Assembly (NCBI GenBank): GCA_051530055.1
Contig: CM121343.1
Span: forward strand, 62,001-126,000
DNA length: 64,000 nucleotides
Direction: 5' to 3'
From: Neoechinorhynchus agilis
Lineage: Eukaryota > Acanthocephala
The first letter of the stretch is position 1. Each line of letters opens with the position of its first letter. Shown piece by piece: positions 1 through 10,603 of the stretch. The notes beneath the pieces are model-generated. The model made no database searches. It was not told the DNA's origin and was given only the letters and a program-made list of their open reading frames with translations. Both the position numbers and the translations under genes were made by a program.

Positions 1-503
1 TAAAATAAAAACATTTTTAAATTAAAAAAAACATAAAAAAGGAGAACCAAAGAACTTATGATAAAGCAAATATACGTCTAAGCTCTACCTTTAAAAAGGC
101 AAACTTAAAACAGAGAGCGAGTAGTAAAATCGTAATTATACTTCGCGTACTGATCACATTCTAAAGTATTTTTGAAGTGATTATCCTTACAGGACTGATT
201 TCTCCTTGGGAGCCTTCTCGGGGAGGTATCTGAGAATTCGGACGGGGATACGGATACAAACTCTTTACCGCATCGTATGGTTCAGCAGTGTACTAAGTAT
301 GTCGATATGTGAGGAGGTCTTCACAGCTGATTTATTGAACGTCCTGGTGCTCTCTTAAATGCTTCCTTGAATCGTAACTTTGTTACGTTATTGATCCGCT
401 CCTTTTTTAGGGTACTATTTTTTAATCATAACATAATAAAGTACAAAACGTGCAATCACCACCGTCCGCAAAATTGGAACTTCTCTCCTTCCTCGGCTGT
501 GAT
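1..503. other. Intergenic, no gene seen
   Basis: No reading frame with recognisable protein content. Bases about 196-262 hold a solo fragment of the repeat that forms the arms of the long foldback at 50.4-50.87 kb (shared words GGTATCTGAGAATnCGGACGG and GGATACaAACTC). The rest is AT-rich and unassigned. Confidence 0.6.
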
Positions 504-721
504 TAGAATTATTGTGTTTAGAAGTCTTCACCTAGTAAACAGTTTCTCAGAGACGTTCTGCCAACCTCGTCGGGTTAATCATCAGTTATATAAAAAGAAG
601 TGGATGAGTGCGAAATAATTACTCATCCACTTCTTTTTATATAACTGATGATGAACCCGACGAGGTTGGCAGAACGTCTCTGAGAAACTGTTTACTAGGT
701 GAAGACTTCTAAACAATAATT
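504..721. repeat. Foldback element, family A, hammerhead-derived
   Basis: Near-perfect palindrome centred at about 615. Arms 515-609 and 621-715 differ at about one base, around an 11-nt loop; a short outer extension (GAATTATTG) reaches about 504 and 721. The right arm keeps CTGATGA at 645-651 followed by a stem II like that of the other family A copies, but the GAAA box is changed (GGCAGAACGTC), so the ribozyme is probably dead. Relatives lie at 8868/10345 (around the PLE), 45360-45530 and 50915-51085. A small ORF at 367-618 is only arm sequence. Confidence 0.85.
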
Positions 722-2040
722 CCAGGCTATTAAGTGATTCAATCACTTAGACTGATCAAAGATGTCGGTGAGCTCTTTGTGACCAACAGAAATCAGTCAT
801 GTCGGGATGTTCACTTTAAAATACACTTTAGAAGAATTAACTTATAAAATTGTGCTAAGGCTGATCAATTCAACCACGCTTGACCGTAGTGGAGGGGAAT
901 TACCTAAACAGAGCTATTCCGGTCTAGAAGGGACTGTGGTGGAGGTAGCCGGTTGCTGGGGACGGGGATGCGTACAAATACGGTCATGGGTATTGAGCGG
1001 ATTGCGTACACCCATAAATCAGCCGTGTTTGATAAAAGATCATCTTACTACGCTTTTGGTTAAAGTCTGCAGCCGTCAATCCTCCCAGCCAAGCGACCAA
1101 TGTCCCCAATCCCTGTTGTTGTTTTCATAATGATAGGCCATATATAACAAATCGAGATAAAGGAGTACCGTTCGGATCGACGAAGACGGACGGAATGTCC
1201 CACCCAAGGAAATTACGTGGCCAACGACGACCCTTCCGGTAATGTCCACAAACACTAACCTGGTTACGGATGATGATGATGATGATGGAGTAACATAGAT
1301 ATGGTTGAATGATAAGGGTTTACATTTGCATCTCCAAGATGGAGCGACAATGAGTACTTAATCACAGTCTCCAACATGCAACCTATAAAACGCTAACAAT
1401 CATATATAGACTTTGTCGCTCTGCCAACCTTATTTTAAAAATCCACTAGGCTAAAAGTGTAGGCCGATTCGTACACGAACCAAAACAAAGGCAGAATTTA
1501 TCTCCTAAAATATACCACGAATTGCGACATTATCCCATTTGTTGCGATCTCATAAGTCGTATTTTTCGTCGCATTGCTTGTACGTTTTATACTCAATAAA
1601 AGATCGCCCACGCCCAAATAAAGTCACTTTTTAAGAAACCTACAAAAATTCCCAAAAACCTGCTTGTTGATTAAAATCCGAAATATTCAAGAATAATCAT
1701 CGACTGAGAAAATCTTTCGGGATAATCTTGGTGGTATGGTATATTCGATTTATTTGAAATATTTCGAAGGAGGTAACCTCGCCCCTTCAGTCATTTAAAA
1801 AATAACTTTTCAGATTATGTGTTCTATGGCTCGAGTGCACTCGGAATCGCCAAAGACCCTGAATTTTAACACGTCGCTGGCTGGAAGTTTCAAGCTAAAG
1901 GTTTGTTTTCTTCCAAGAAAGTGTCCTTTTTCTCGGTTATCAAAAAAATTGTTAAAATTCGAAGAAAAAATCAACAAGGGACTGGTTTTATTTTCACGAA
2001 CCATCAGCCGCGTTTTCACCCACGAATGTGTTAAAAATCG
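722..2040. other. Intergenic with a dispersed family C repeat
   Basis: No convincing gene. Bases about 1690-1930 match 5770-6060: both contain GAGAAAATCTT-CGGGATAAT, ATATTTCGAAGGAGGTAACC and TTAACACGTCGCTGGCTGG. This is a dispersed mobile repeat carrying a hammerhead-like core on the minus strand. A short ATG run is present near 1270. The ORF at 807-1130 resembles no family I know. Confidence 0.5.
1762..1790 (-). ncRNA. Degenerate hammerhead core (family C)
   Basis: Read on the minus strand: CTGAAGG, a GGCGAGG-TTA-CCTCCTTC stem II, GAAA, then TATT. The last base of the CUGANGA box is G instead of A, so activity is doubtful. It is otherwise like the canonical core at 5838-5866. Confidence 0.5.
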
Positions 2041-4275
2041 CTAATTATTACCATTCCTTGCAGGATCCGCCTCTCCTTGGTTCGGATCAGCTGCGGGTTG
2101 TGTACTCGTCGGCTGATGTGATTGTTGCACACGGATTAGTGGCGGTGGATTCAATACGAAAGGACAAACCTGTGACATTTGCTTTAAAATGGCATCGGCC
2201 TGTTCGTGCATTCCAATACTCCGGTAATACTGTATCCACTGTAGTGTATAATCGTGGTGGGTGGAATCCTGTTGATGGCCCTTAGCTGGGCCATCGGCAC
2301 TTACAACCGTTTGATTATAACCGTGACCTCCTCCTACATCAGTAGTAGTGGTCGTCGATTCGGTCAAACCAGCAGTTTTATGGGTTTCGGTTATAGTAGG
2401 TTCCTGACCAGCTGCTGCCTGAGTTGCGGTTGATCCAAGTCCGGACATCATTAAGGTCTGCCATTGAGTAGCCCAATTGACAGTAGGATTCTGGTAGAGA
2501 ATTTCACTGGGGATTTGTTGCCACGTTGGGATATTGTTGACGGGAGCATTGTATCGATGGCGATGGGAAGACCAGTCATCGCGTCTATCGTACTGGCCAT
2601 AGGGTCCTAATCGTGACCCTTGTCCATAGGATCGAGACGGTGGTTGCACTTTCTCGGCAATCATTTCTAAGGCCAGTTCGACTTGTTCCTTCGTACCCCT
2701 TATTCGAAAAACGCGAAACTCGCCCGGTTCACCAGCCTTCATGGCACGATCTGTCTCTACGTGAGCACCTGAACGCCTGTTTATGTCCTTTATTGTTTCG
2801 CCGCCTGATGGAAGGAACGGAATGGACGGGAAGGCGCACGGGGTGGAAAATCAAGTAAATTCGACTATCGGAAGTGCGAAAGAGCAAAAGGAATCGATCT
2901 TACCTCGAGGAAACACTCCCTCCCCCACTTTACACACACACACACGGACACATTAGCTGAAAACGAATCGGAGAAGGAAAACGGCAGTCTCGAACTCACT
3001 GTTCGACTCAATATTGCCCAATATAACACAGAATCCACATACCTTTACCGATAACGTAACCAGCCCTATCGGTTGGCACGTTTTTAGTTAACTCAATCAA
3101 GTCTGGCCTCTTGTTCCCGTATTCGCCATACAAATTCTTCAAACAAATCGGAATTTGCGCTGTTAATTCAACATTTTTACACTTACATCCTTCTTCTTTT
3201 CCTCGAGTTTCGCGTTCCGTCGTCGAATACCTTCAAGACTGGGCTAGAAAGGGAAACAGAGATAAAACAATGCACTTACCTCCTTCCAGAATCTCAGTTA
3301 TGATGGATTTCGCTCGGCTACACATTCAAAAAAAGCAATAAAACTATCAGAATTCTCAAACTCTCCTCACCTAATCGCCTCGCGGTTACCAGTAAGAGTG
3401 CACAATCTGTCCATATTTTCACCAGCTTCACCCTTTATCAGTTCTTAACGAATTTTATTAAAATCAATTAAAATTCATTAACTTACCCTGAGCGATCTGT
3501 ACTTTGCATGCACTGTCCGTTTGAATCTTTGCAATCTTCTCACCTCCCTTTCCAATCACTTATTTCAAAAAAAACGAACAAATACCCAATATCATAATCA
3601 GGCCTTTTAAAAATTCAATTAGAGACTCACCGAGACCCACAAATGAGTCCGGAATTCTGAGGTGTTCGGTATGTAGCAGCGATGGAACCGTCGCTAATTC
3701 CCCTGTCACTTGTTTGCTCAAGCCTAACTGCTTGTTTATTTGCCTGGCAACTTCCGCCGCTCTAAAGATAACAAATTTAGAAGCAAAACCCATTCATGGA
3801 AAAGGACCGCTGAAGACAATCAAAAATCCTCAAGAAAATCTTTTGGGATGACTTTGGTAGTTTTGCCACCCGGTCTGATTCGTCGAATTATTATCCGACC
3901 GATGTGAAATATTGGGGAAATAGATTAGTGAATTTTTGAATCCGAGGTGTAAAAAAACTAAAAGTATCTTTTCTGCCGAAGAAATTGAGATATTTCTAGA
4001 TGACCTGGATAAAATATTTTTTAATTTCTTACTTCATCGATGCGATCTCAGTCGCCGATAGACCTAAGAACGTGATTAGAGAATACCAATCAAAAGAAAT
4101 GCCAACCTTCCTTATTCACTTTCTTAATATCTGGAGGACTATCAGGACTCCCTGCACTTCGCTTAAATCCAGCCGGACTCTCAACCTGCTTGCCAATCTT
4201 AGCAGCCACCTCACGAGCTCTCGCAATGGCCTCTTCGACAGCGGCCTTTTTGCCTCCTTTTGAATCGTCACTCAT
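2041..4275 (-). CDS. KH-domain RNA-binding protein, FUBP/KSRP-like
   Basis: Spliced gene read right to left. The N-terminal exon starts at the ATG at 4275 and encodes an Ala/Arg-rich helix (AIARAREVAAKIGKQ) like the FUBP N-terminus. Exons near 3490-3790 hold AAEVARQINKQLGL and a KH core with GXXG (VIGKGGEKIAKIQ, about 3488-3545). Short exons near 3385-3440 and 3285-3325 finish that KH fold (RAKSIITEILE). A second GXXG (AGYVIGKG, exon ending 3043) joins GETIKDINRRSGAHVE in the last exon. The tail (2041 to about 2820) carries DYTLQWIQYYRSIGM, like the Tyr motifs of FUBP C-termini. Family members bind single-stranded nucleic acid in the nucleus and act in transcription or mRNA decay. I find fewer KH repeats than the usual four, so exons may be missed. 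The ATG lies 2 nt after TTTCGGGTTTAG, a likely trans-splice acceptor. Confidence 0.85.
3825..4010. repeat. Dispersed repeat in a KH-gene intron
   Basis: Begins GAAAATCTTTTGGGATGACTTT, the same opening as the repeats at about 1710, 5770 and 6410 (GAGAAAATC-TTCGGGATNA). It lies wholly inside the first intron of the KH gene. The ribozyme core itself is not recognisable here. Confidence 0.5.
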
Positions 4276-4469
4276 ATCTAAACCCGAAATAGGGGTCAAT
4301 GTGCCATCATTTTATATTCCTAAATAGTTGATACGGAAGAACACTCAAAGGAAATGAATTCTCAAATAATCTAATACACTTTTGAACACTATGAACTGTT
4401 AAAACGAGCAAATTAACAAACTTCAACGGCATCGGTTTCTCAGGCTCATATACATGTCGGTGCGGTGGG

Positions 4470-4990
4470 ACAGTGAATAGGTCGGGAACTCACGGCCTTG
4501 ACTGCAAGCGTTCAACTGCTCACCACGCACGGCACTCAAAGGAAACCCTCTCAACGGCCGGTTTTCCAGCTCGACTCGAACCAGTTGGACTTTCCCGGAA
4601 CGACGGTAATCGCCCTGATGGAGCGACTCTCCTCCCATGGTGCTCCGGGAAAATACTGGTTTGGGATTTTACCTGCCCCAACACGCTCGCAGCATCCCAC
4701 TTACGGGATACCACCTCAAAAGCGAGAGCAGCCGCCAGCTTCAGCGAGGAAAAGAAGTGGCAGAAGTACTAATCGCATGATGGGCATCAATTTGTATTCA
4801 TCTCCATTGCGGTGGAAACGCTGGGATGCCTCGGAAAAGAAGCCGATTACTTCCTCTCATGACTGGGAAAGATGCTAAAACATGCCACCGGCGATATGCG
4901 ATCCAGCAGCTTCCTGCTGCAGCGAATCAGCGCGGCGGTCCAACGCAGCAATGCCGCGGCCATCAAGGAAGCTGCTGAGCAATAATAACG
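4470..4990 (+). pseudogene. Retroelement zinc-finger/endonuclease-like domain, broken (copy 1)
   Basis: Several frames together give the series seen intact in the copy at 23.7 kb: GTHGLDCKRS...ARHS, then NRPDGATLLPW...LVWDFTCPNTLAASHL, then RSSSFLLQRISAAVQRSNAA and a stop near 4984. The C/H/C residues and the RPDG...VWD(F/A)T motifs resemble the restriction-like endonuclease end of R2-type retroelements; this family link is inferred. Frameshifts and stops show it is dead. Its last 46 bp (about 4961-5006) match 34569-34617, the end of a different LINE fragment. Confidence 0.7.
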
Positions 4991-5261
4991 TATGGGTAAT
5001 GCGGATTCAAATAAACATTTAGTTTCGTTGTCGCTATACGGGGATTTTATAAAATTCCTCCGACTCAAACAAATCAGAATAGTGTTCGATCTTTTCGAAA
5101 AATGGACAAAAACTCTTCTAATCTCTTAGGAAGCATCAGATCTTCTCAAACGGAACAATGAGTTTCTTTCGTAGTAAATCCGTACATTAAATTTCGTCAA
5201 TTATTGCTGCGGAAAATAGGCAAATTTTTAAAAAAAGTCGAGTGAAAATACGAGAGACAGT

Positions 5262-5493
5262 TTACGATTTTTTAATCAGCGAATTATCGAATAATTGATT
5301 TGATAATTTTCAGACTTCTCGTATTCCTTCTTCAGTTTATCTAAAATAAACCTGATTGTAAGTTTTAAATGAGACGCCAACTCACACATTTAAAACTTAC
5401 AAGCAGGTTCATTTTAGATAGACCGAGGAAGGAATACGCGAAGTCCGAAAATTATCAAATCAATCAATTATTTGATAATTCGCTATAAAAAAG
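5262..5493. repeat. Foldback element with hammerhead core (family G)
   Basis: Inverted arms, about 5262-5370 and 5393-5493, share GATAATTTTC-GACTTC, AATACG and AAACCTGCTTGTAAG-type segments. The loop side carries CTGATTGTAAGTTTTAAA, a word shared with other foldback families. A rearranged piece of the same family lies at about 10175-10265. Confidence 0.8.
5308..5335 (-). ncRNA. Hammerhead ribozyme core in foldback G
   Basis: Minus strand: CTGAAGA (5335-5329), stem II region AGGAATACGAGAAGTCT, GAAA, giving GAA-AATT-A with a 4-nt palindromic stem III. Stem II is weak, and stem I pairs poorly beyond one base. The opposite arm (5423-5450) has the box changed to CCGAGGA. Likely descended from a ribozyme and possibly inactive. 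Confidence 0.6.
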
Positions 5494-5764
5494 CGAAAAT
5501 GATGAACATCTTTACAATTAGGAGTCTTAATATTCTGATTTTATTATTCTTCCTGCTCTTATTTTGAAAAAAGAGGGTTAAGAAGGATTGATGACGTTTA
5601 CCCCCTTCCCCATTGCAAATTTTTGAAACAAAAAACGGTTTTTTGTTCTTGTAACAAAGTTTCAGTTGCTCTGTTTGAAGTTAGACTTTTATTCGAGGAA
5701 GGTGTGAAAATCAATACATACGATATACTTTTCTCATTGGCCAATAGATTTCGTTATTCATCAA

Positions 5765-6060
5765 CAGAGAAAATCTTGCGGGATAATTTTGGTTAAAATA
5801 ATCCCCCGGCAATAGCACATTTGATTTATTGGAGATATTTCGAAGGAGGTAACCTCGCCTCATCAGTCATCGAAAAATATGTTTTTCCCGTTCAGGTTTT
5901 ACGCTCGATTGCGCGGGATCGTTAAACCCAAATTTCGGGGCCAAGTATTCGTTCGAACACGTTTTTTTTCATGATTTTAGCATTGATTTTTAACACGTCG
6001 CTGGCTGGGAGTTTGAAGCTAAAATTAGCTTTATTTCCTTCCATTGTGTTGGACACAGCG
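5765..6060. repeat. Dispersed family C repeat copy
   Basis: Shares GAGAAAATCTTGCGGGATAAT, GATATTTCGAAGGAGGTAACC and the 3' word TTAACACGTCGCTGGCTGG with about 1690-1930. One foldback arm only, so it looks like a half element or a longer parent. A related single arm follows at about 6235-6320 and another opening at about 6410. Confidence 0.65.
5838..5866 (-). ncRNA. Hammerhead ribozyme core, canonical CUGAUGA
   Basis: Minus strand: CTGATGA (5866-5860), stem II GGCGAGG-TTA-CCTCCTTC with GAGG/CCTC pairing, then GAA-ATAT-C: the GAAA box, a palindromic 4-nt stem III and cleavage base C. This is the best preserved core of family C. Stem I pairs over about two bases only in the flank I can see. Confidence 0.7.
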
Positions 6061-6318
6061 GGGAGCATTTTCACCAAAATTATACTATGGCTAACCCGAA
6101 GGATTTTCCATTGATGATTTCCAAATATGAATAGTGCATCGGGGTTCGAACGGATAATTAATCCTCGAACTTCGGGTTTGGCGATCCCGCGCACTCGAAC
6201 ATAAAATCCTTAAGGTGAAAAACTCATTTTTAGATGTCGATCTCAAATAAATCAAATAGGTTATAGCCGGCGGATTATCTTCACCAAAAGTATATTTCTT
6301 TATTTAAAGTCTTTTTAT

Positions 6319-6402
6319 TTATGTCCTCGATCGCTACGGCACGTTTCGGCTCTATGTAAATTATTTTGATTTTCGCACTTTCAAATAAAATAAAAGGTGA
6401 CC
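6319..6402. repeat. Dispersed repeat F, copy 1
   Basis: Nearly identical over about 85 bp to about 12181-12265 (GATCGCTACGGCACGTTTCG, TAAATTATTTTGATTTTCGC, AAATAAAATAAAAGGTGAC). The high identity over an otherwise decayed region suggests recent movement or gene conversion. Function unknown. Confidence 0.75.
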
Positions 6403-6489
6403 TAGTAAAGTCATCAAGAGAAAATCATTTCGGGATGACAAAGTTGGCGATGTGGTTATTATAATCTTCCGATTATCCTCCCTTGTCTA

Positions 6490-6760
6490 CGGCTATCATC
6501 GTCTTTTGCGACCTTTCCCAATCACAAATCCTTTGCATTGAAACGTTTCACGGAGAAGAGCCCCTAAAGTTTCCACGGTTGATTTTTCTACCTCTCTTCG
6601 AATACTTTTATAAGATTTTCAACGAACAATCAAAACGCTTTTCAACTCTACCACCACAATTTTTACCGTTTTCCTCTATCTAAGCTCCTTTTTCCATACT
6701 GCACAATCTTCTTGGATATCATAACTTGAAATGAACCTGAGGAGAGACCCAACCTCACAA
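6490..6760 (+). pseudogene. LINE 3'-end fragment that founds the tandem array
   Basis: Plus-strand sequence matches the minus strand of the LINE at 11.03-11.25 kb: CAATCAAAACGCtTtTCAAC, CTACCACCACAATTT, CTCCTTTTTCCATaCtGCaCAATC, GGATATCATAAC-TGAAATGAACCTgAGG. It runs directly into the array at 6.7 kb, whose units repeat the last part of this fragment. Confidence 0.75.
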
Positions 6761-8440
6761 ACTTTCAACGTTCCCTTACACGACGGGATCCGTAATCCAC
6801 TTCGAAAAAACCCGTATTCTTTGTTCAATAATTCGACATAACGTGAGGACGAATTTATAAGCTTTACCGAATATTTTGATTAAAAGTAATATTGATTCCC
6901 TGTGATTGGATCCATACTGCCCAATCTTCTTGGATATCATAACTTGAAATGAACCTGAGGAGAGACCCAACCTCACACTCTCCTAGAAACAATAACCACC
7001 AACGTTCCCTTACACGACGGGACCCGTAATCCACTTCGAAAAAACCCGTATTCTTTGTTCAATAATTCGACATAACGTGAGGACGAATTTATAAGCTTTA
7101 CCGAATATTTTGATTAAAAGTAATATTGATTCCCTGTGATTGGATCCATACTGCCCAATCTTCTTGGATATCATAACTTGAAATGAACCTGAGGAGAGAC
7201 CCAACCTCACACTCTCCTAGAAACAATAACCACCAACGTTCCCTTACTCGACGGGACCCGTAATCCACTTCGAAAAAACCCGTATTCTTTGTTCAATAAT
7301 TCGACATAACGTGAGGACGAATTTATAAGCTTTACCGAATATTTTGATTAAAAGTAATATTGATTCCCTGTGATTGGATCCATACTGCCCAATCTTCTTG
7401 GATATCATAACTTGAAATGAACCTGAGGAGAGACCCAACCTCATAAACTCTCAACGTTCCCTTACACGACGGGACCCGTAATCCACTTCGAAAAAACCCG
7501 TATTCTTTGTTCAATAATTCGACATAACGTGAGGACGAATTTATAAGCTTTACCGAATATTTTGATTAAAAGTAATATTGATTCCCTGTGATTGGATCCA
7601 TACTGCCCAATCTTCTTGGATATCATAACTTGAAATGAACCTGAGGAGAGACCCAACCTCACACTCTCCTAGAAACAATAACCACCAACGTTCCCTTACA
7701 CGACGGGACCCGTAATCCACTTCGAAAAAACCCGTATTCTTTGTTCAATAATTCGACATAACGTGAGGACGAATTTATAAGCTTTACCGAATATTTTGAT
7801 TAAAAGTAATATTGATTCCCTGTGATTGGATCCATACTGCCCAATCTTCTTGGATATCATAACTTGAAATGAACCTGAGGAGAGACCCAACCTCATAAAC
7901 TCTCAACGTTCCCTTACACGACGGGACCCGTAATCCACTTCGAAAAAACCCGTATTCTTTGTTCAATAATTCGACATAACGTGAGGACGAATTTATAAGC
8001 TTTACCGAATATTTTGATTAAAAGTAATATTGATTCCCTGTGATTGGATCCATACTGCCCAATCTTCTTGGATATCATAACTTGAAATGAACCTGAGGAG
8101 AGACCCAACCTCACACTCTCCTAGAAACAATAACCACCAACGTTCCCTAACACGACCGGACCCGTAATCCACTTCGAAAAAACCCGTATTCTTTGTTCAA
8201 TAATTCGACATAACGTGTGGACGAATTTATAAGCTTTACCGAATATTTTGATTAAAAGTAATATTGATTCCCTGTGATTGGATCCATACTGCCCAATCTT
8301 CTTGGATATCATAACTTGAAATGAACCTGAGCAGAGACCCAACCTCACAAACTCTCAACGTTCCCTTACACGACCGGACCCGTAATCCACTCCAAAACAA
8401 AAAACCGCATTCTTTGGACAAATCATAACTCAATTGCTCA
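6700..8440. repeat. Tandem array, 234/218-bp units (LINE-tail satellite)
   Basis: About seven and a half highly similar direct repeats. Two unit lengths alternate, differing by a 16-bp segment (CACACTCTCCTAGAAACAATAACC versus CATAAACTCTC). Each unit has a minus-strand ORF of 60-75 codons that recurs nearly unchanged. It is antisense to the LINE 3' end (see 6490-6760 and 11030-11080), so I read it as a by-product, not a gene. The last unit, from about 8350, is diverged. Confidence 0.9.
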
Positions 8441-8867
8441 CGATGACCCAGAGGTACACGGTTCCTCCACTTTGAGCAATAGAAATATATATGTGTATGT
8501 GGTTATCCGGTTACATTTTAAAGTATATTTATAGGTAAACGCCTCTACGGCACACAACTCATTGATTTGGGCTAGAGGATAATCATTTTAAATATATTTA
8601 AAAAGATTTCAGTTGTTTTGTGTGGCTCGGGTTCGCTATTGCTGAAGTTCGGGGACCGTAAAAAAATTATTCGACGACAAACCATGGTGGGTGATACAAG
8701 AGAGAATGTCAGACTGGAAGTTGTCCCACAGCTTGGCTCGCCCGGTCTAACTTATGTGCCCACCGGAATGGGAGTTTTACTAAGCTATTCTAGAATGTGC
8801 AGCAAAATTTCTGGCGCAAATCGTACAGTCTGCTTTTGCAATAAAATAATCAGACCAGAAATAGACT
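8441..8867. other. Intergenic, unassigned ORF
   Basis: An open frame of 97 codons at 8618-8911 (+) has no motif I recognise and runs into the foldback at 8868. No other feature seen. Confidence 0.3.
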
Positions 8868-8942
8868 TATTGTTTAGAAGTATTCACCCGGTAAATAATT
8901 TTGTTTGTTAAAGACGTTTCGAACCTCACGCGCTTTTGGTTG

Positions 8943-9060
8943 ATTTTGTTATTGCGTTTTTTAGCCATGAAGGCAGAGTTTGTAACCTCGTTTGTTATTG
9001 AGGTCCGGTTTCTGTTCTTTGATTAGGAAGGCTTCCTTTATTAAACGTCGAAAGTTATTA
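8943..9060 (-). pseudogene. Inverted partial copy of the PLE GIY-YIG C-terminus
   Basis: The reverse complement aligns with 10040-10140: GGAAGCCTTC-T-ATCAAA, CAGAAACCGGAC, AACGAGG-TACAAACTCTGCCTTC. It is diverged from the downstream copy, so it is not a very recent duplication. Confidence 0.75.
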
Positions 9061-9062
9061 TA

Positions 9063-9250
9063 TTGTTGTATAGGTCGCTTTTCGGTACCTGAGAGATCTC
9101 ATTAAAGATGAATGTATATCTCATCTGATTGAATCAGTCATTTTATCGATTCAATTCGCTTTAACAAATTAATTGATAAAATGACTGATTCAATTAGTTG
9201 AGATGTACATTCATCTTTAATAAGATCTCTGAGCGACCTAAACAATAATA
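9063..9250. repeat. Foldback element, family B
   Basis: Inverted arms about 9063-9153 and 9170-9250: TTGT-TAGGTCGC, AGATCT-ATTAAAGATGAATGTA and TGATTGAATCAGTCATTTTATC in the left arm, repeated as complement in the right. No CUGANGA/GAAA pair found. A second copy is at 50184-50368. The end word TTGTTTAG resembles family A. Confidence 0.8.
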
Positions 9251-9329
9251 TCTCTAAGCACTCAAATGTAATCCTCAATAAAAAAGAAAGTTATTATGTT
9301 CACTTGCTAAAACCATTATTTGGTCGTAA

Positions 9330-9690
9330 TTGATCACTGGGCAGTTTGTACCTCGTGTAGTGCGATATTCGACGATTTCAAAAAATGAAGCACGAATTTC
9401 TACATCTATCTACAGAAAGCCAACTGAAACAAGTAATTATATACTGTGGAGCAGTGCCCATAATAAGAGCAAAATTTGGTATATTGAAAGGCTTTCTACA
9501 TCGTGCCTACAACATCGGCAGTGAGGAGTGCCTCAGTGATGAAATCTAACAGCTGAAACGAATTTTCAGTAAGTTGGGTACCTCAAAGATGTTCTTACTT
9601 CAGCGCGAGAGCAAGTGGACCGTGTGAGGAACACCCAGTCAAAAGAAACATCCATGGGTCCGAATCGAATGGACCTACGCATTTGAGTGC
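9330..9690 (+). pseudogene. PLE reverse transcriptase C-terminal fragment
   Basis: Frame at 9330-9524 reads ARISTSIYRKPTETSNYILW followed by SSAHNKSK. PLE and related RTs carry a (V/I)YRKPT...L...SxHP-like block after the catalytic palm. The catalytic domain itself is missing upstream, so this is a 5'-truncated copy. Confidence 0.7.
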
Positions 9691-9824
9691 CGGAAATAGA
9701 CTCACAAATCAACTCTTATCGTATCAAGGATAATGAGAATAGCGGTCTGCTGATAAAATGCCAATTTTATTTTCAACCTTCTGTACTGATAGGAAACCTC
9801 ATTTCCCGGAAATACCAAGAGGTG

Positions 9825-10110
9825 GAAAAGAGTTCTGTTGTCTACAAAGTTTCTTATGGCCAATGCAACGGCAAATTGGAGAAACAGGCCGGAATCTGAC
9901 GACGAGATTGGCAGAACATAAACGGTCCAAGACCCAGAAGGTGGTAGCGTCGAATATTGAAATACACGAGGTGCATACTGGCCAGTGGTCAATTACGATT
10001 AAACATTGGTTTTAGCAAGGGAACGCAATAATTTTAGACTCTTAAATATGGAAGCCTTCTTGATCAAAAAACAGAAACCGGACATGAATGATCAACGAGG
10101 CTACAAACTC
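9825..10110 (+). pseudogene. GIY-YIG endonuclease domain of the PLE, frameshifted
   Basis: Combining frames: VVYKVSYGQCNGK (9836-9880) then IGETGRNLTTRLAEHKRSK (about 9876-9935), the YIGxTxRxLxxRLxEH signature of GIY-YIG nucleases. It ends with EAFLIKKQKPDMN near 10045-10090, the C-terminal block usual in PLE GIY-YIG domains. Frameshifts near 9880 and 10000 make it non-functional. Confidence 0.8.
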
Positions 10111-10288
10111 TGCCTTCGTTGCTAACAAAATGAAACAACACTAACAGCGATAAGCGCATGTGCGAACGGAATAACCAGTGATTTATTTGATAGTTTTCAC
10201 CTTCGCGTAGGCCTTCAAATAAATCAATCAATTATTATAATTCGCTTTAAAAAAAGTAAAAGCGAAATAACCATTTACCCTCCTCGTA

Positions 10289-10335
10289 TATTAGAACTGA
10301 TGATGAACCCGATGAGGTTGGAAACGTCTTTAATA
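10289..10335 (+). ncRNA. Hammerhead ribozyme of the PLE (family A)
   Basis: Plus strand: CTGATGA (10297-10303), stem II AACC..GGTT, GAAA (10321-10324), palindromic stem III ACGT, cleavage base C (10328). Stem I pairs TATTA-AA (10289-10296, one bulged G) with TT-TAATA (10329-10335). The short palindromic stem III is the form that works as a dimer in known minimal type I hammerheads. All core bases are intact. Confidence 0.8.
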
Positions 10336-10603
10336 AAATATTATTAAACAATAAGTCTAATCATATATTCCGGTATCTCTTCACATATCCACATTCAGAC
10401 CAGAAATCGCCCAAGAATTCGATATGGATTTAGATTCTGTCAAACCAAGGCCGGGTGGATCACCCTGAAAGGTATTATCCCTAGCAGCTTTTAACAGCTT
10501 TTTCAATTTATACAGATCAACATAGACTGACAAAAGACCACAATATGTATGTAGCGCACTGGGCGGAATCCATATTTTGCATACTTTTAACACAATTATT
10601 TAT

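Larger units (their letters stand above)
8868..10400 (+). mobile_element. Penelope-like element remnant, nested in family A foldback arms
   Basis: Order on the plus strand: a family A foldback arm (8868-8935); an inverted partial copy of the element's own GIY-YIG C-terminus (about 8943-9060, minus); a family B hairpin (9063-9250); an RT C-terminal piece with TSIYRKPTETSNYILWSS (about 9390-9450), the KPT motif typical of PLE reverse transcriptases; a GIY-YIG piece (about 9825-10110); a hammerhead ribozyme (10289-10335); and the closing family A arm plus tail ending CATATCCACATTCAG. The coding part has many stops and frameshifts. An inverted partial copy at one end and hammerhead motifs in the termini are known PLE features. 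Confidence 0.8.

Noticed and set aside
6955-8150. Hammerhead in satellite units (CTGAGGA-GAGA...TCTC-CTAGAAAC)
   Set aside because: The helix GGAGAG/CTCTCC would use the GA of the core box, stem III is not palindromic, half of the units lack GAAA, and the sequence is explained by the LINE tail.
6776-8348. Repeated 66-75 aa minus-strand ORFs as a gene family
   Set aside because: They lie one per satellite unit and are antisense to a LINE 3' end; conservation follows from repeat homogenisation.
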